Shown: positions 1 through 6,328 of the stretch, in pieces
Numbering within the stretch: position 1 is the first letter of the stretch
How the letters are laid out: every line of letters begins with the position of its first letter
Origin: Acidobacteriota bacterium
GTDB lineage: Bacteria; Acidobacteriota; Blastocatellia; Pyrinomonadales; Pyrinomonadaceae
Assembly: GCA_029862725.1 (NCBI GenBank)
Contig: JAOTWT010000110.1
Span: 1-8,164, forward strand
Direction of reading: 5' to 3'
Length of the DNA: 8,164 nt
Made by a program: the position numbers and the translations under genes
The notes under the pieces: generated by a model
Databases searched by the model: none
What the model was told of the DNA's origin: nothing
The model's input: only the letters and a program-made list of their open reading frames with translations

Positions 1-533
1 TTGGCCATCGCACCCACATCGCCTGTTCCCGTTGCCAGCGATTCGAGTTCCTTGATGCCGGCGGCGCGATCGATATCGAGCCGGTTGACGGCGATAAAAT
101 ATGCCGCTTTCTCACTGTACGGGCTGCCGTATGTCTCGGATATCGCCTGGAATTCCTTGATCGCCGCTTCGGCCCTTTCTTTCTTTGCCTTAAACGTTTT
201 CTCTACAGATCCCGCGGGCTGGGGAGCATCCGTAATACGCGCGGTTGCAGTCTTTATCGCGCTCCCAAGAGCAGCTTCCGCGGCATTCTGATTTCTCTTG
301 AAATTGAAATAAAAAATGCCGCCGATGATCAAAAGTACCACTACCGCCGCCGCGCCGTACATGATCATGCGGCCCTTTCCCTCGAGTTTGGACCCAAGTT
401 CCTCAACTTTTTTGCCGACGGTGGTCTGAAAATCGTCGCGGTATTGAACCTTCCTTTTGTCCTCTTCGGTCTCCGGAAGTTCGTACTGCTTTGGCGCCCT
501 TTTCTTGCGGGCTTTCTTCTTCTTGATTGTCAT
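1..533 (-). CDS. Single-pass membrane protein, YfgM/TPR_21-like (C-terminus outside window)
   Basis: Reading the minus strand from the ATG at 533 gives 177 uninterrupted codons to the window edge. The first 15 residues are strongly basic (MTIKKKKARKKRAPK). A charged linker (about 18-55) follows, then one hydrophobic segment (about 57-76, ending GGIFYFNF) flanked by K/R, so the N-terminus should be cytoplasmic and the rest outside. After the membrane the chain is alanine-rich and helical, with the pattern ERAEAAIKEFQAISETYG...SEKAAYFIAVNRLD, which resembles a TPR-like repeat. This architecture (short cytoplasmic tail, one TM, periplasmic TPR) matches the YfgM/TPR_21 family, often linked to envelope protein folding near the Sec translocon. 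That role is inferred. There is no clear Shine-Dalgarno before the ATG. The gene is divergent from the ECF sigma gene. The coding frame is certain; the family is fairly likely. Confidence 0.8.
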   Translation of the reverse strand, partial: MTIKKKKARKKRAPKQYELPETEEDKRKVQYRDDFQTTVGKKVEELGSKLEGKGRMIMYGAAAVVVLLIIGGIFYFNFKRNQNAAEAALGSAIKTATARITDAPQPAGSVEKTFKAKKERAEAAIKEFQAISETYGSPYSEKAAYFIAVNRLDIDRAAGIKELESLATGTGDVGAMA

Positions 534-569
534 GTTTTAAGTATGCGCAATAATGCCGGTCTCGTTCGT

Positions 570-598
570 TATATAATAGGTACAGTGGCTTTTGTAAA
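570..598 (-). promoter_or_regulatory. Candidate sigma70-type promoter for the minus-strand membrane protein
   Basis: On the minus strand TTTACA (598-593) is followed by a 17-nt spacer and TATATA (575-570), close to the housekeeping consensus. Transcription would start near 563, giving a leader of about 30 nt before the ATG at 533. The same AT-rich stretch reads TATAAT on the plus strand (572-577), but no acceptable -35 box lies upstream on that strand, so the minus-strand reading is preferred. Confidence 0.4.
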
Positions 599-703
599 AG
601 AGCAAATGTAACGCAAAACAGCGGTCCGGGCAAGTAGAAAGCTGAGTGGCGAGGCCCGGAAATACGTGAATAAAACTGCATCGAAGTTTTTTTTCGACGC
701 ATC

Positions 704-731
704 GGAACAAATAAGCGGGACCGGTGTCTAA
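704..731 (+). promoter_or_regulatory. Candidate ECF (RpoE-type) promoter of the sigma gene
   Basis: GGAACAA (704-710), a 15-nt spacer and GTCTAA (726-731) closely match the RpoE/ECF promoter pattern known from E. coli sigmaE (GGAACTT, about 15-16 nt, GTC/TCTAA). The predicted start of transcription is near 738, about 65 nt upstream of the sigma ATG at 803. Its place directly ahead of an ECF sigma gene fits positive autoregulation, the usual behaviour of this class. The match is seen; the function is inferred. Confidence 0.6.
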
Positions 732-735
732 GTTA

Positions 736-758
736 TCAGTTCGCTATACGCGGACTGG
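736..758 (+). promoter_or_regulatory. Hairpin in the predicted leader of the sigma mRNA
   Basis: Positions 736-744 pair with 750-758 (nine pairs, two of them G-U) around the 5-nt loop TATAC. A second perfect 8-bp inverted repeat, AGTTATCA (731-738) and TGATAACT (765-772), surrounds it and shares 736-738 with the first stem, so the two stems compete in part. The structure begins at about the predicted transcription start and ends 31 nt before the ATG. It could be an operator at DNA level, an mRNA-stabilising 5' hairpin or a translation control element; the sequence alone does not decide. Confidence 0.4.
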
Positions 759-802
759 CAGTTTTGATAACTCTCGGTTACCCGGCACGGGGATGGCACT
801 TG

Positions 803-1456
803 ATGATCTTCAGCAAGTCAATAACTTTTGACGAAGAAGAATTGAAGGGAGTTGGTTTGACCGCCGGCTGTCCTTCAAGCCATTCCGATGTCGAAGAGCT
901 GTTCATTGAAAAGTTGAGATCCGGTGACGCAAGGGCGTTCGATACCCTTGTCGATCGTTATGGAGGCCATGTTTACGGGCTTTTGCTTCGGATTACAAAC
1001 GATCCCGAAGAGGCGGAGGACCTGACACAGGAGACTTTCCTGAGGGCTCTGAAAGGAATCGGAAAATTTCGCGGCGAGGCCGGTATTCGGACCTGGTTGT
1101 TCAGGATAGCGATCAACCAGTCAAAAAACCGGTTCCGCTGGTGGAAACGAAGAAAAAGAGAAAAAACCGTTTCGATCGACGCCCCTGCCAAGGAGACCGG
1201 GTTGACGTTTTCGGACGGAATTGCGGACGCGGGTCCGAGCCCGGAAGACGATGTCTTGCGCAACGAACGCCGCCGGAACCTCTTGTCGGCGATCGAAAGC
1301 CTGCCGGAAACATACAGGGAAGCGGTGGTTCTTTGCGATATCGAGGGACTCAGCTACGAGGAGATCTCAAACGTTCTCGATATTGGAATGGGCACGGTCA
1401 AATCCAGAATAGCCCGCGGCCGCAGGGAATTGAGATCGAAATTGTCTGATATTTGA
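803..1456 (+). CDS. ECF-type RNA polymerase sigma factor (sigma70 family, RpoE-like)
   Basis: This is a 217-aa sigma factor with only regions 2 and 4, as in extracytoplasmic-function sigmas. Region 2 spans about 46-112 (AFDTLVDRYGGHVYGLLLR, then AEDLTQETFLRA at 71-82 and TWLFRIAINQSKN at 97-109). Region 4 spans about 161-215 (LPETYREAVVL, then the helix-turn-helix LSYEEISNVLDIGMGTVKSR), which reads the -35 element. A 40-residue N-terminal extension and a basic, variable linker (about 110-160) complete it. The ATG at 803 is chosen over an in-frame TTG at 764 because GGGG (789-792) sits about 10 nt upstream, while the TTG lacks a ribosome site and falls inside the leader inverted repeat. A zf-HC2 anti-sigma gene lies downstream on the same strand, after a 291-bp gap. 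The subfamily and the inducing signal cannot be named. Confidence 0.93.
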   Translation: MIFSKSITFDEEELKGVGLTAGCPSSHSDVEELFIEKLRSGDARAFDTLVDRYGGHVYGLLLRITNDPEEAEDLTQETFLRALKGIGKFRGEAGIRTWLFRIAINQSKNRFRWWKRRKREKTVSIDAPAKETGLTFSDGIADAGPSPEDDVLRNERRRNLLSAIESLPETYREAVVLCDIEGLSYEEISNVLDIGMGTVKSRIARGRRELRSKLSDI

Positions 1457-1747
1457 AGAAAAGGCTCACGAGATTTTCGCAAAGATGCGAAGAAACGTTC
1501 GAGTCTTTGTAAATAACTGACCCGCCCCGGTTTACTTTTGACGAAACCAAACCAAATCGGTGCCAATGGGTCAAGGGTTGCGAATGATGTTAGTCACGTC
1601 TTGCTTCTGTTCGGCGGTTATTGAAAATGACCAGCAAGCAGTGCCGCCGCACAATAAGCGGCAGGACTTGGCCATGCAAACGTTGCGTTCAAACGAGAAC
1701 GCAGCCGGGGTCGGTGAGTTATTTACGAAATGCGTTTCACATGAAAG
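1457..1747 (+). other. 291-bp gap between sigma and anti-sigma genes, with short hairpins
   Basis: No convincing gene is seen. The gap contains three short perfect inverted repeats: TTCGCA/TGCGAA (1476-1491, 4-nt loop), TGCCGC/GCGGCA (1642-1663, 10-nt loop) and TGCGTTC/GAACGCA (1684-1703, 6-nt loop). It also holds TTGACG (1538-1543) followed at once by the ACCAAACC motif (1546-1553), but no good -10 box at the proper distance. An open frame from ATG 1566 ends at TGA 1751, overlapping the anti-sigma ATG as ATGA; it has no good ribosome site and resembles nothing I recognise. Sigma and anti-sigma genes usually overlap or nearly touch, so this spacer is unusual. Confidence 0.6.
1546..1553 (+). 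promoter_or_regulatory. ACCAAACC motif, upstream copy
   Basis: This is an exact copy of the 8-mer that recurs in the gap ahead of the DUF1800 gene (3927-3934, and 3969-3976 inverted). It lies 3 nt after TTGACG (1538-1543), where a promoter spacer would be, but no -10 box completes a promoter. It may be a regulator binding site; this is inference from repetition and position only. Confidence 0.25.
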
Positions 1748-2545
1748 ATGAACTGTGAAGAAATAAAACTTAATCTTCCGCTCTATTCCGACGGCGTCCT
1801 TTCCGACGCCGAGCGCGAACTCATCGAAGACCATTTGCCGAGATGCCCGCTCTGCCGGGATGCGCTTTCCGACTTTTCGGTTCTAAAGAACGAGATGCGC
1901 GGCCTGGCAGTCAGCGAGATCCCGGAATCACTGGGTTTCGCGATCAAATCTCGTCTGCGTGAACGGTTCGATACGAGGCCCATCATCACCGTCGCGACAG
2001 CCGGTCAGGATTCATTTCGCGAAAAACTGCAGCACTGGCTGATGCCCTACAGTATCGGCACCGTTGCAGCTTCCCTGTTTATGATCTCGTTCCTGTTTGT
2101 CCTTATGTCGGACCTGCAGTCTTCAGTTTCGGAGCTTCAAGGCCGCGGGCGTGCGGAGACCCCGATCCTGCTCGCCAACTCGAACGCCGCCGAAATGCGA
2201 CGCGAGTTCGAACTGCCGCCTGAATTCGGAGATGTGCGGATCGCCGCTTCGCCCCCCGAATTGAACCCTGCCGGTGCATTGGTTGCCCTCACGAAGTCGA
2301 TTGTGAGGGGAGATATGAAAGACGAAGAGGTCGTCATTGTCGCCGATGTTTTCGGAAACGGTCTCGCAAGGATCGCAGAGGTAGTCGACCCCCCGAGCAA
2401 TGCGAGGTCGATGCGCGAGCTCGAAAAGGCCTTCAATACCGAACCGAACATGGCACCGTTTATGCCTTCCAAACTCGCAAGGGACTCGGGAAGCGTGCGG
2501 GTAGTGGTAAAAATTCAGCGTGTCGACGTCTCAAAAGATCGTTAG
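1748..2545 (+). CDS. Transmembrane anti-sigma factor with zf-HC2 zinc finger
   Basis: The 265-aa protein opens with a putative zinc-binding domain: C3, then H29-x3-C33-x2-C36 (DHLPRCPLC), the zf-HC2/ZAS pattern that holds ECF sigma factors inactive. A hydrophobic segment at about 101-120 (YSIGTVAASLFMISFLFVLM) is followed by about 145 extracytoplasmic residues that should sense or relay a signal. The distal part (about 195-262) mixes beta strands and a helix (VVIVADVFGNGLARIAEVVD, SMRELEKAFNTEP, VRVVVKIQRVDV) and faintly resembles a TonB C-terminal fold; that is a guess. The start at 1748 is set by C3 of the finger; the ribosome site (GAAAG, 1743-1747) is weak and close. Its natural partner is the sigma factor at 803-1456. 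Regulated proteolysis or ligand sensing cannot be told apart here. Confidence 0.88.
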   Translation: MNCEEIKLNLPLYSDGVLSDAERELIEDHLPRCPLCRDALSDFSVLKNEMRGLAVSEIPESLGFAIKSRLRERFDTRPIITVATAGQDSFREKLQHWLMPYSIGTVAASLFMISFLFVLMSDLQSSVSELQGRGRAETPILLANSNAAEMRREFELPPEFGDVRIAASPPELNPAGALVALTKSIVRGDMKDEEVVIVADVFGNGLARIAEVVDPPSNARSMRELEKAFNTEPNMAPFMPSKLARDSGSVRVVVKIQRVDVSKDR

Positions 2546-2608
2546 GCTCCTCCTTCCCTTCGCGAATCCAATTCATTAGTCTAAACGAATAGAATCGTAG
2601 CGTTCGAT

Positions 2609-2614
2609 GGAGGG
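2609..2614 (+). promoter_or_regulatory. Ribosome binding site of the lipocalin-like gene
   Basis: GGAGGG lies 6 nt before ATG 2621. It also touches the in-frame TTG at 2615, which would leave no spacing, so it fixes the start at 2621. No clear promoter is visible in the 75-bp gap after the anti-sigma gene, which is compatible with co-transcription. Confidence 0.7.
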
Positions 2615-2620
2615 TTGACA

Positions 2621-3820
2621 ATGGGTTCCGGGGACTTCTTTCAGTCAAGTTTACTAAAAATTTTCGATACGGTTGAGACGGCGGCGTCAGAGCTCTTCGA
2701 AGGAGCGGCTCAGGCACTCGTCGGTAATGCGGAGACGTTGCGCGATGGCACGGAATTTGACGCGCTTGAGCTTCCGAGGGATCTTTATGCTCACCGCGGT
2801 GCTCAAACCGAATGGTGGTATTACACCGGTCACGCGGAAACCGACGACGGCAAACGGTTCGGCTTTGAGCTCGTCTTCTTCAAACGGCGAACCGATCTCG
2901 ATAAATTCGGGATGGTGCCCCTCAGGCTCCTCGGGAATCCCATCTTCTTCGCACACTTCGCGATCACCGATTACGAAAACAAATCATTCCGCTACGCGCA
3001 CCGCAAAAGCGCCAACGGAATCTTCGACGACCCTGCAGCCGCCAGCGAGGACCATTATCACCTCCGTCTCGGCGACTGGTCGGTGCGCGAGTCCTTTGGC
3101 AATCACGTCCTGAGGGCAACGATCAATCACGATCTCGTTTTTGAGGCTACTCTCAAACCATCCAAACCCGTAGTCCTGAACGGGAAGAAAATGGACGGTG
3201 TATCATTTAAAGACCAGGGGCAGGCATCAAGGTATTTCTCATACACCCGTATGGAGGTCGACGGTGTCCTCACCAGCAACGGCCAGCTCTCACACTTTAA
3301 CGGTGCGGCCTGGATGGATCGTGAGTTCGGCACCTGGACCCCGACCGAGAAGCAAAAGGGTTGGGACTGGTTCTCGGTCCAGCTCGACGGGGGAACCGAC
3401 ATCATGGTCTACCAGCTCCGCGACAGCAAAAACAATGTGTCGGAGTTTTCGTCGGGTGTTTTTGTCGGAGAAGATGGAAATTATGAACCCCTTTCGTCGG
3501 ACGATTTTACCGTCACCCCGACAGGTTACTGGAAAAGCGACCGCTCAGGCGCAGTCTACCCAAGCGGCTGGAGGGTCGAACTGCCGGAACGGCATATTTC
3601 TTTGCATATCGAGCCGGTCTTAAAGGACCAGGAACTCGACACACGCGGGACGACAATGATCGTTTACTGGGAGGGCGCATGTGAGGTCAAAGGGTCGATC
3701 GGCGAAAATTCCGTGGTCGGGCGGGCATATGTCGAACTGGTCGGGTATGACCGTTCCCACGAGAATCCGAACCTCGCATATTTCCTTTTTTCGAATCGTT
3801 TTGACGCCGCAAGCGGTTGA
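2621..3820 (+). CDS. Lipocalin-like protein of the CrtC/AttH (COG5621) family
   Basis: This 399-aa protein has the two-part beta-barrel pattern of the AttH/CrtC group. The hallmark HRGAQTEWWYYTGH (58-71) opens the first half. It is followed by FFAHFAITDYENKSF and the second-half signatures GAAWMDREFGTW (to about 239) and GWDWFSVQLDGG. Near the end, GRAYVELVGY (367-376) is the usual terminal motif. Relatives include carotenoid 1,2-hydratase CrtC and secreted 'predicted hydrolases'. No carotenoid genes lie nearby, so a hydratase role is not supported and binding of a hydrophobic ligand is as likely. Unlike many relatives it has no evident signal peptide: the N-terminus (MGSGDFFQSSLLKIFDTVET) looks like an amphipathic helix. 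It follows the anti-sigma gene by 75 bp on the same strand and could belong to the sigma regulon. Confidence 0.85.
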   Translation: MGSGDFFQSSLLKIFDTVETAASELFEGAAQALVGNAETLRDGTEFDALELPRDLYAHRGAQTEWWYYTGHAETDDGKRFGFELVFFKRRTDLDKFGMVPLRLLGNPIFFAHFAITDYENKSFRYAHRKSANGIFDDPAAASEDHYHLRLGDWSVRESFGNHVLRATINHDLVFEATLKPSKPVVLNGKKMDGVSFKDQGQASRYFSYTRMEVDGVLTSNGQLSHFNGAAWMDREFGTWTPTEKQKGWDWFSVQLDGGTDIMVYQLRDSKNNVSEFSSGVFVGEDGNYEPLSSDDFTVTPTGYWKSDRSGAVYPSGWRVELPERHISLHIEPVLKDQELDTRGTTMIVYWEGACEVKGSIGENSVVGRAYVELVGYDRSHENPNLAYFLFSNRFDAASG

Positions 3821-3926
3821 ATTTGGGCGAGTTGGCGTGTTACTTGGCTCTTCGCCGGATAAACGTTTCATTCTTTGGTCGTTGCCAAATTCGAATTCTC
3901 ACTAACGTGATACCAACAATTATTAG

Positions 3927-3976
3927 ACCAAACCTTGTTTTGCAACGTCTTATTTACTAGCAAAAATCGGTTTGGT
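3927..3976. promoter_or_regulatory. Inverted pair of ACCAAACC motifs (possible operator)
   Basis: ACCAAACC (3927-3934) and its reverse complement GGTTTGGT (3969-3976) form a perfect 8-bp inverted repeat with 34 nt between. The second arm lies 5 nt upstream of TATAAT (3982-3987), in the spacer of a possible promoter whose -35 box is not recognisable. Shape and position suggest a binding site for a regulator that could loop or bridge DNA; this is inference. Confidence 0.35.
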
Positions 3977-4022
3977 TTGTTTATAATCTGGGTGCGCTCT
4001 CCTTTTCTACCTAATTATATCC

Positions 4023-4052
4023 TTGTTAATTCCGAACCAAACGTTGTATAAA
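4023..4052 (+). promoter_or_regulatory. Candidate sigma70-type promoter of the DUF1800/DUF1501 operon
   Basis: TTGTTA (4023-4028), an 18-nt spacer and TATAAA (4047-4052) give a fair housekeeping promoter with a start near 4059 and a leader of about 100 nt. The spacer contains ACCAAACGTTGT (4036-4047). This matches ACCAAACCTTGT at 3927-3938 in 11 of 12 bases, so a protein bound there would cover the promoter. Confidence 0.45.
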
Positions 4053-4077
4053 TAGTATTGTTCAACAAGTTTTAACA

Positions 4078-4161
4078 ATGAACCCAGTTACCACTATATC
4101 CGCAATCTTACAACGGCCGCATAAAAGCGTAGGCCGGTCCCTTAGGAGGAATGTTGCATGA
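4078..4161 (+). CDS. Possible 27-aa leader peptide overlapping the DUF1800 start
   Basis: ATG 4078 opens 27 codons (MNPVTTISAILQRPHKSVGR, then SLRRNVA) that stop at TGA 4159-4161. The stop overlaps the DUF1800 start codon as ATGA, a layout typical of translational coupling. The open frame runs through the AGGAGG ribosome site. Against it: no Shine-Dalgarno precedes ATG 4078, the DUF1800 gene has its own strong site, and an open frame of this length arises easily by chance. No function is proposed. Confidence 0.18.
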   Translation: MNPVTTISAILQRPHKSVGRSLRRNVA

Positions 4162-6320
4162 AAAGCAGGAAGCTGTTCGTAAAAGTCTTGCTCTCCGGTT
4201 TAGCGGCGTCGATTCTGGCCGCATCCGTAATTGCACAGATTGATCCCAACCCGAATTCGCCGACCCCGGTTCTGTTGGCGGGACCCGGTCACCGTGCTCT
4301 TGTGAGCGACTCTTCAAAAGCTCGGTTTGGACTGCCCGCGCCGATTCAGAAAGCATATGCGCCGGAGTCTGAACCCTACATCTTCATTAACAATATCCAG
4401 TTGCTCGAGGACGAGAAGGAAAACGGTTTTCGCGTTTATGCGACGGATGCCAAAAACCGGATGTACCGCTTTCCGGTGACGGACATTATCGAGATTCCGC
4501 GTTCAAAGCAGGTTTATGCGCTTCGGATCAAACTTAAGGATGAGATCGGCTTTTGGCCCCAGCCGTCCCCGACCGGCGATCTTCTTATACAGGTCACATG
4601 GCGTGGACTTGGAAGCAACAAGCTTCTTCTCGGTCTCGGCCGTACCGGGGGGCTCAAATTTGAACCCCGAACGAACCTTTACAAGACCGAATTTGGGGAT
4701 ACCGAAAGCGAGTATGTCGGATACCGCTATTCCGGCGACCGCAAACGGTTTCTCGAACAGGCTACATTCGGCCCGACATGGACGCTCGACCAGAGGGTAC
4801 GAAGAATCGGTCTCCGCGTGTGGCTTGCCGAACAGCTCAATGCTCCGTATCCGAGTTCCTCGAACCCCTATCCCGATATTCCCTTAAAGCCGAACAGTAT
4901 CCAGGTGGGTTGCCCCGACCCGCGCGGAACTCCCGAATACATAGAATGCCAGCGGCTGCATTATACGCAGATTCCTCTCATGAACTGGTTCTTCAAGGAG
5001 GCTTTTTACGGTGAGCCTCAACTGCGTCATCGCGTGGCGTGGGCGCTGAGCCAACTCTGGGTTACGTCGGGCCAGACGATCCAGCAGTCGAGCCATATGA
5101 TCGCCTATCATAAAATCCTTTCGCAGCACGCTTTCGGCAACTACCGCAACCTGATGAAGGACATGACACTGAATCCGGCGATGGGCGACTATCTGGACAT
5201 GGCGCGCAGCACAAAAAACAACCCGAATGAGAACTACGCCCGCGAGATTCTTCAATTGTTCACGGTCGGCCTCTTTATGCTCAACCAGGACGGTACTTTG
5301 CAGACCGACACGGGCGGCAATCCGATTCCGACCTACGATCAGGAAAGGGTAAATAACTTTACGAAGGTATTTACGGGATTCAGCTTCTGCAATATCGGCT
5401 GTCCGAATTCAACCGCCGGTGCGATCAACTTCAAGGACCCGCTGATACTCAACCAGAATAACCACAACGTTGAGGCGAAGTCGCTCCTGAGCTACCCGAA
5501 CGCGGTCAATCAAAACATCGGAGCCGGGCTCAACGGCAACACGGAACTCGACCTCGCGCTCGATAACATTTTTTATCACCCGAACGTCGGCCCGTTTGTC
5601 AGCAAGTTCCTGATACAGCACATGGTCACAAGCGATCCGACGCCAGCCTATGTCGGTCGGGTCGCGGCGGTGTTTAACAATAACGGCGCTGGGGTCCGCG
5701 GCGACCTGAAAGCGGTCGTGAGGGCGATTTTGCTCGATCCGGAGGCACGGGGCGACGAAAAGACCGATCCGAATTTCGGAAAACTTCGCGAGCCCGTCCA
5801 GCAGGTGACGAATTTCTACCGCCATTTCAATGTTCAGTCGGCTGACGGCACCGGGCCGAGCGACGGAGTGGTCTGGCAGCTTCCACAGCTGATGAGCCAG
5901 CTTCCGTTCTACGCAAATACCGTCTTCAACTATTACACCCCGAATTATGTTGTGCCCGGGACATCATTGCTCGCTCCCGAGTTTGGAATACTAAACACGG
6001 GTTCCGCGATCCAAAGGACGAATGCCGCGACAATCATGTCATTTGTCCCGCTCGTGCCCGACGGAGGCCAGACCCCGATCATTACCGAGGGAACATCAAT
6101 AAATGTGGACGACCTTATCCAGCTATCCGCAAACGATCCGACCGGCGGCCAGCTGCTCGACGAGCTCGACCGTAAAATGATGCACAGCACGATGTCTCCG
6201 GAGATGCGGCAGGAAATCATCGACGCGATGCTCGTGGTTCCCTCGTCCGAAAATGATTTCAGGGTCCGCACGGCGCTGTTCCTGATCGCGAGTTCCTCGC
6301 AGTTCCAAATTCAGAGGTGA
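4158..6320 (+). CDS. DUF1800 family secreted protein
   Basis: This is a 720-aa protein with a Sec signal peptide (KSRKLFVKVLLSGLAASILA, probable cleavage after A26 in SVIA-Q). Residues about 45-190 form an N-terminal beta-rich part I do not recognise. The DUF1800 region starts at RFLEQATFGPTW (197-208). It continues through WALSQLWVTSG, NYRNLMKDMTLNPAMGDYLD and the family signature NENYAREILQLFTVG (357-371), with DLKAVVRAILLDPEARGD and LREPVQQ (543-549) towards the end. The family is large and its biochemical activity is not established. AGGAGG (4144-4149) lies 8 nt before the ATG and fixes the start. The DUF1501 gene follows after 8 bp. The two families recur as neighbours in many bacteria, which suggests a joint envelope or extracellular role. 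Several Asn/Gly/Pro-rich stretches fit an exported protein. Confidence 0.92.
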   Translation: MKSRKLFVKVLLSGLAASILAASVIAQIDPNPNSPTPVLLAGPGHRALVSDSSKARFGLPAPIQKAYAPESEPYIFINNIQLLEDEKENGFRVYATDAKNRMYRFPVTDIIEIPRSKQVYALRIKLKDEIGFWPQPSPTGDLLIQVTWRGLGSNKLLLGLGRTGGLKFEPRTNLYKTEFGDTESEYVGYRYSGDRKRFLEQATFGPTWTLDQRVRRIGLRVWLAEQLNAPYPSSSNPYPDIPLKPNSIQVGCPDPRGTPEYIECQRLHYTQIPLMNWFFKEAFYGEPQLRHRVAWALSQLWVTSGQTIQQSSHMIAYHKILSQHAFGNYRNLMKDMTLNPAMGDYLDMARSTKNNPNENYAREILQLFTVGLFMLNQDGTLQTDTGGNPIPTYDQERVNNFTKVFTGFSFCNIGCPNSTAGAINFKDPLILNQNNHNVEAKSLLSYPNAVNQNIGAGLNGNTELDLALDNIFYHPNVGPFVSKFLIQHMVTSDPTPAYVGRVAAVFNNNGAGVRGDLKAVVRAILLDPEARGDEKTDPNFGKLREPVQQVTNFYRHFNVQSADGTGPSDGVVWQLPQLMSQLPFYANTVFNYYTPNYVVPGTSLLAPEFGILNTGSAIQRTNAATIMSFVPLVPDGGQTPIITEGTSINVDDLIQLSANDPTGGQLLDELDRKMMHSTMSPEMRQEIIDAMLVVPSSENDFRVRTALFLIASSSQFQIQR
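6314..6320 (+). promoter_or_regulatory. Ribosome binding site of DUF1501 spanning the DUF1800 stop
   Basis: GAGGTGA (6314-6320) contains the DUF1800 stop TGA and ends 8 nt before ATG 6329. An in-frame GTG at 6317 lies inside this site and so is not the start. The overlap implies co-translation of the two genes from one message. Confidence 0.7.
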
Positions 6321-6328
6321 CACACAAA

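Larger units (their letters stand above)
3821..4157 (+). other. 337-bp AT-rich regulatory gap ahead of the DUF1800/DUF1501 operon
   Basis: From about 3900 to 4080 the DNA is clearly richer in A+T than the flanking genes. It holds three copies of an ACCAAAC motif (3927-3934, inverted at 3969-3976, and 4036-4042), two -10-like boxes (TATAAT 3982-3987; TATAAA 4047-4052), a 27-codon open frame (4078-4161) and the strong ribosome site AGGAGG (4144-4149). No convincing intrinsic terminator is seen after the lipocalin-like gene; the best stem is only GGCGA/TCGCC at 3826-3856 with a long loop and no T run. Confidence 0.7.

Noticed and set aside
572..577. Plus-strand TATAAT as promoter of the sigma gene
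   Set aside because: No recognisable -35 box at 16-18 nt upstream; the ECF-type promoter at 704-731 is nearer and fits better.
403..702. Minus-strand open frame of 99 codons upstream of the membrane protein
   Set aside because: It overlaps the better-supported membrane protein gene in another frame, has no ribosome site and shows a low-complexity, non-protein-like composition.
1462..1497. Degenerate copy of a CGCAAAG-type intergenic repeat
   Set aside because: Only one short unit (TTCGCAAAGATGCGAA) is present; a repeat family cannot be claimed without the rest of the genome.
1613..1703. Integron attC-like site suggested by the GCCGC...GCGGC hairpin
   Set aside because: The paired RYYYAAC/GTTRRRY core sites are not found and no integrase or cassette array is nearby.
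3198..3623. Plus-strand open frame of 141 codons inside the lipocalin-like gene
   Set aside because: Alternative frame, Ser/Thr/Arg-rich composition typical of a shifted reading of the true gene.
5409..5825. Minus-strand open frame of 138 codons inside the DUF1800 gene
   Set aside because: Lies wholly antisense to a confident gene with recognisable motifs; typical shadow of GC-rich coding DNA.
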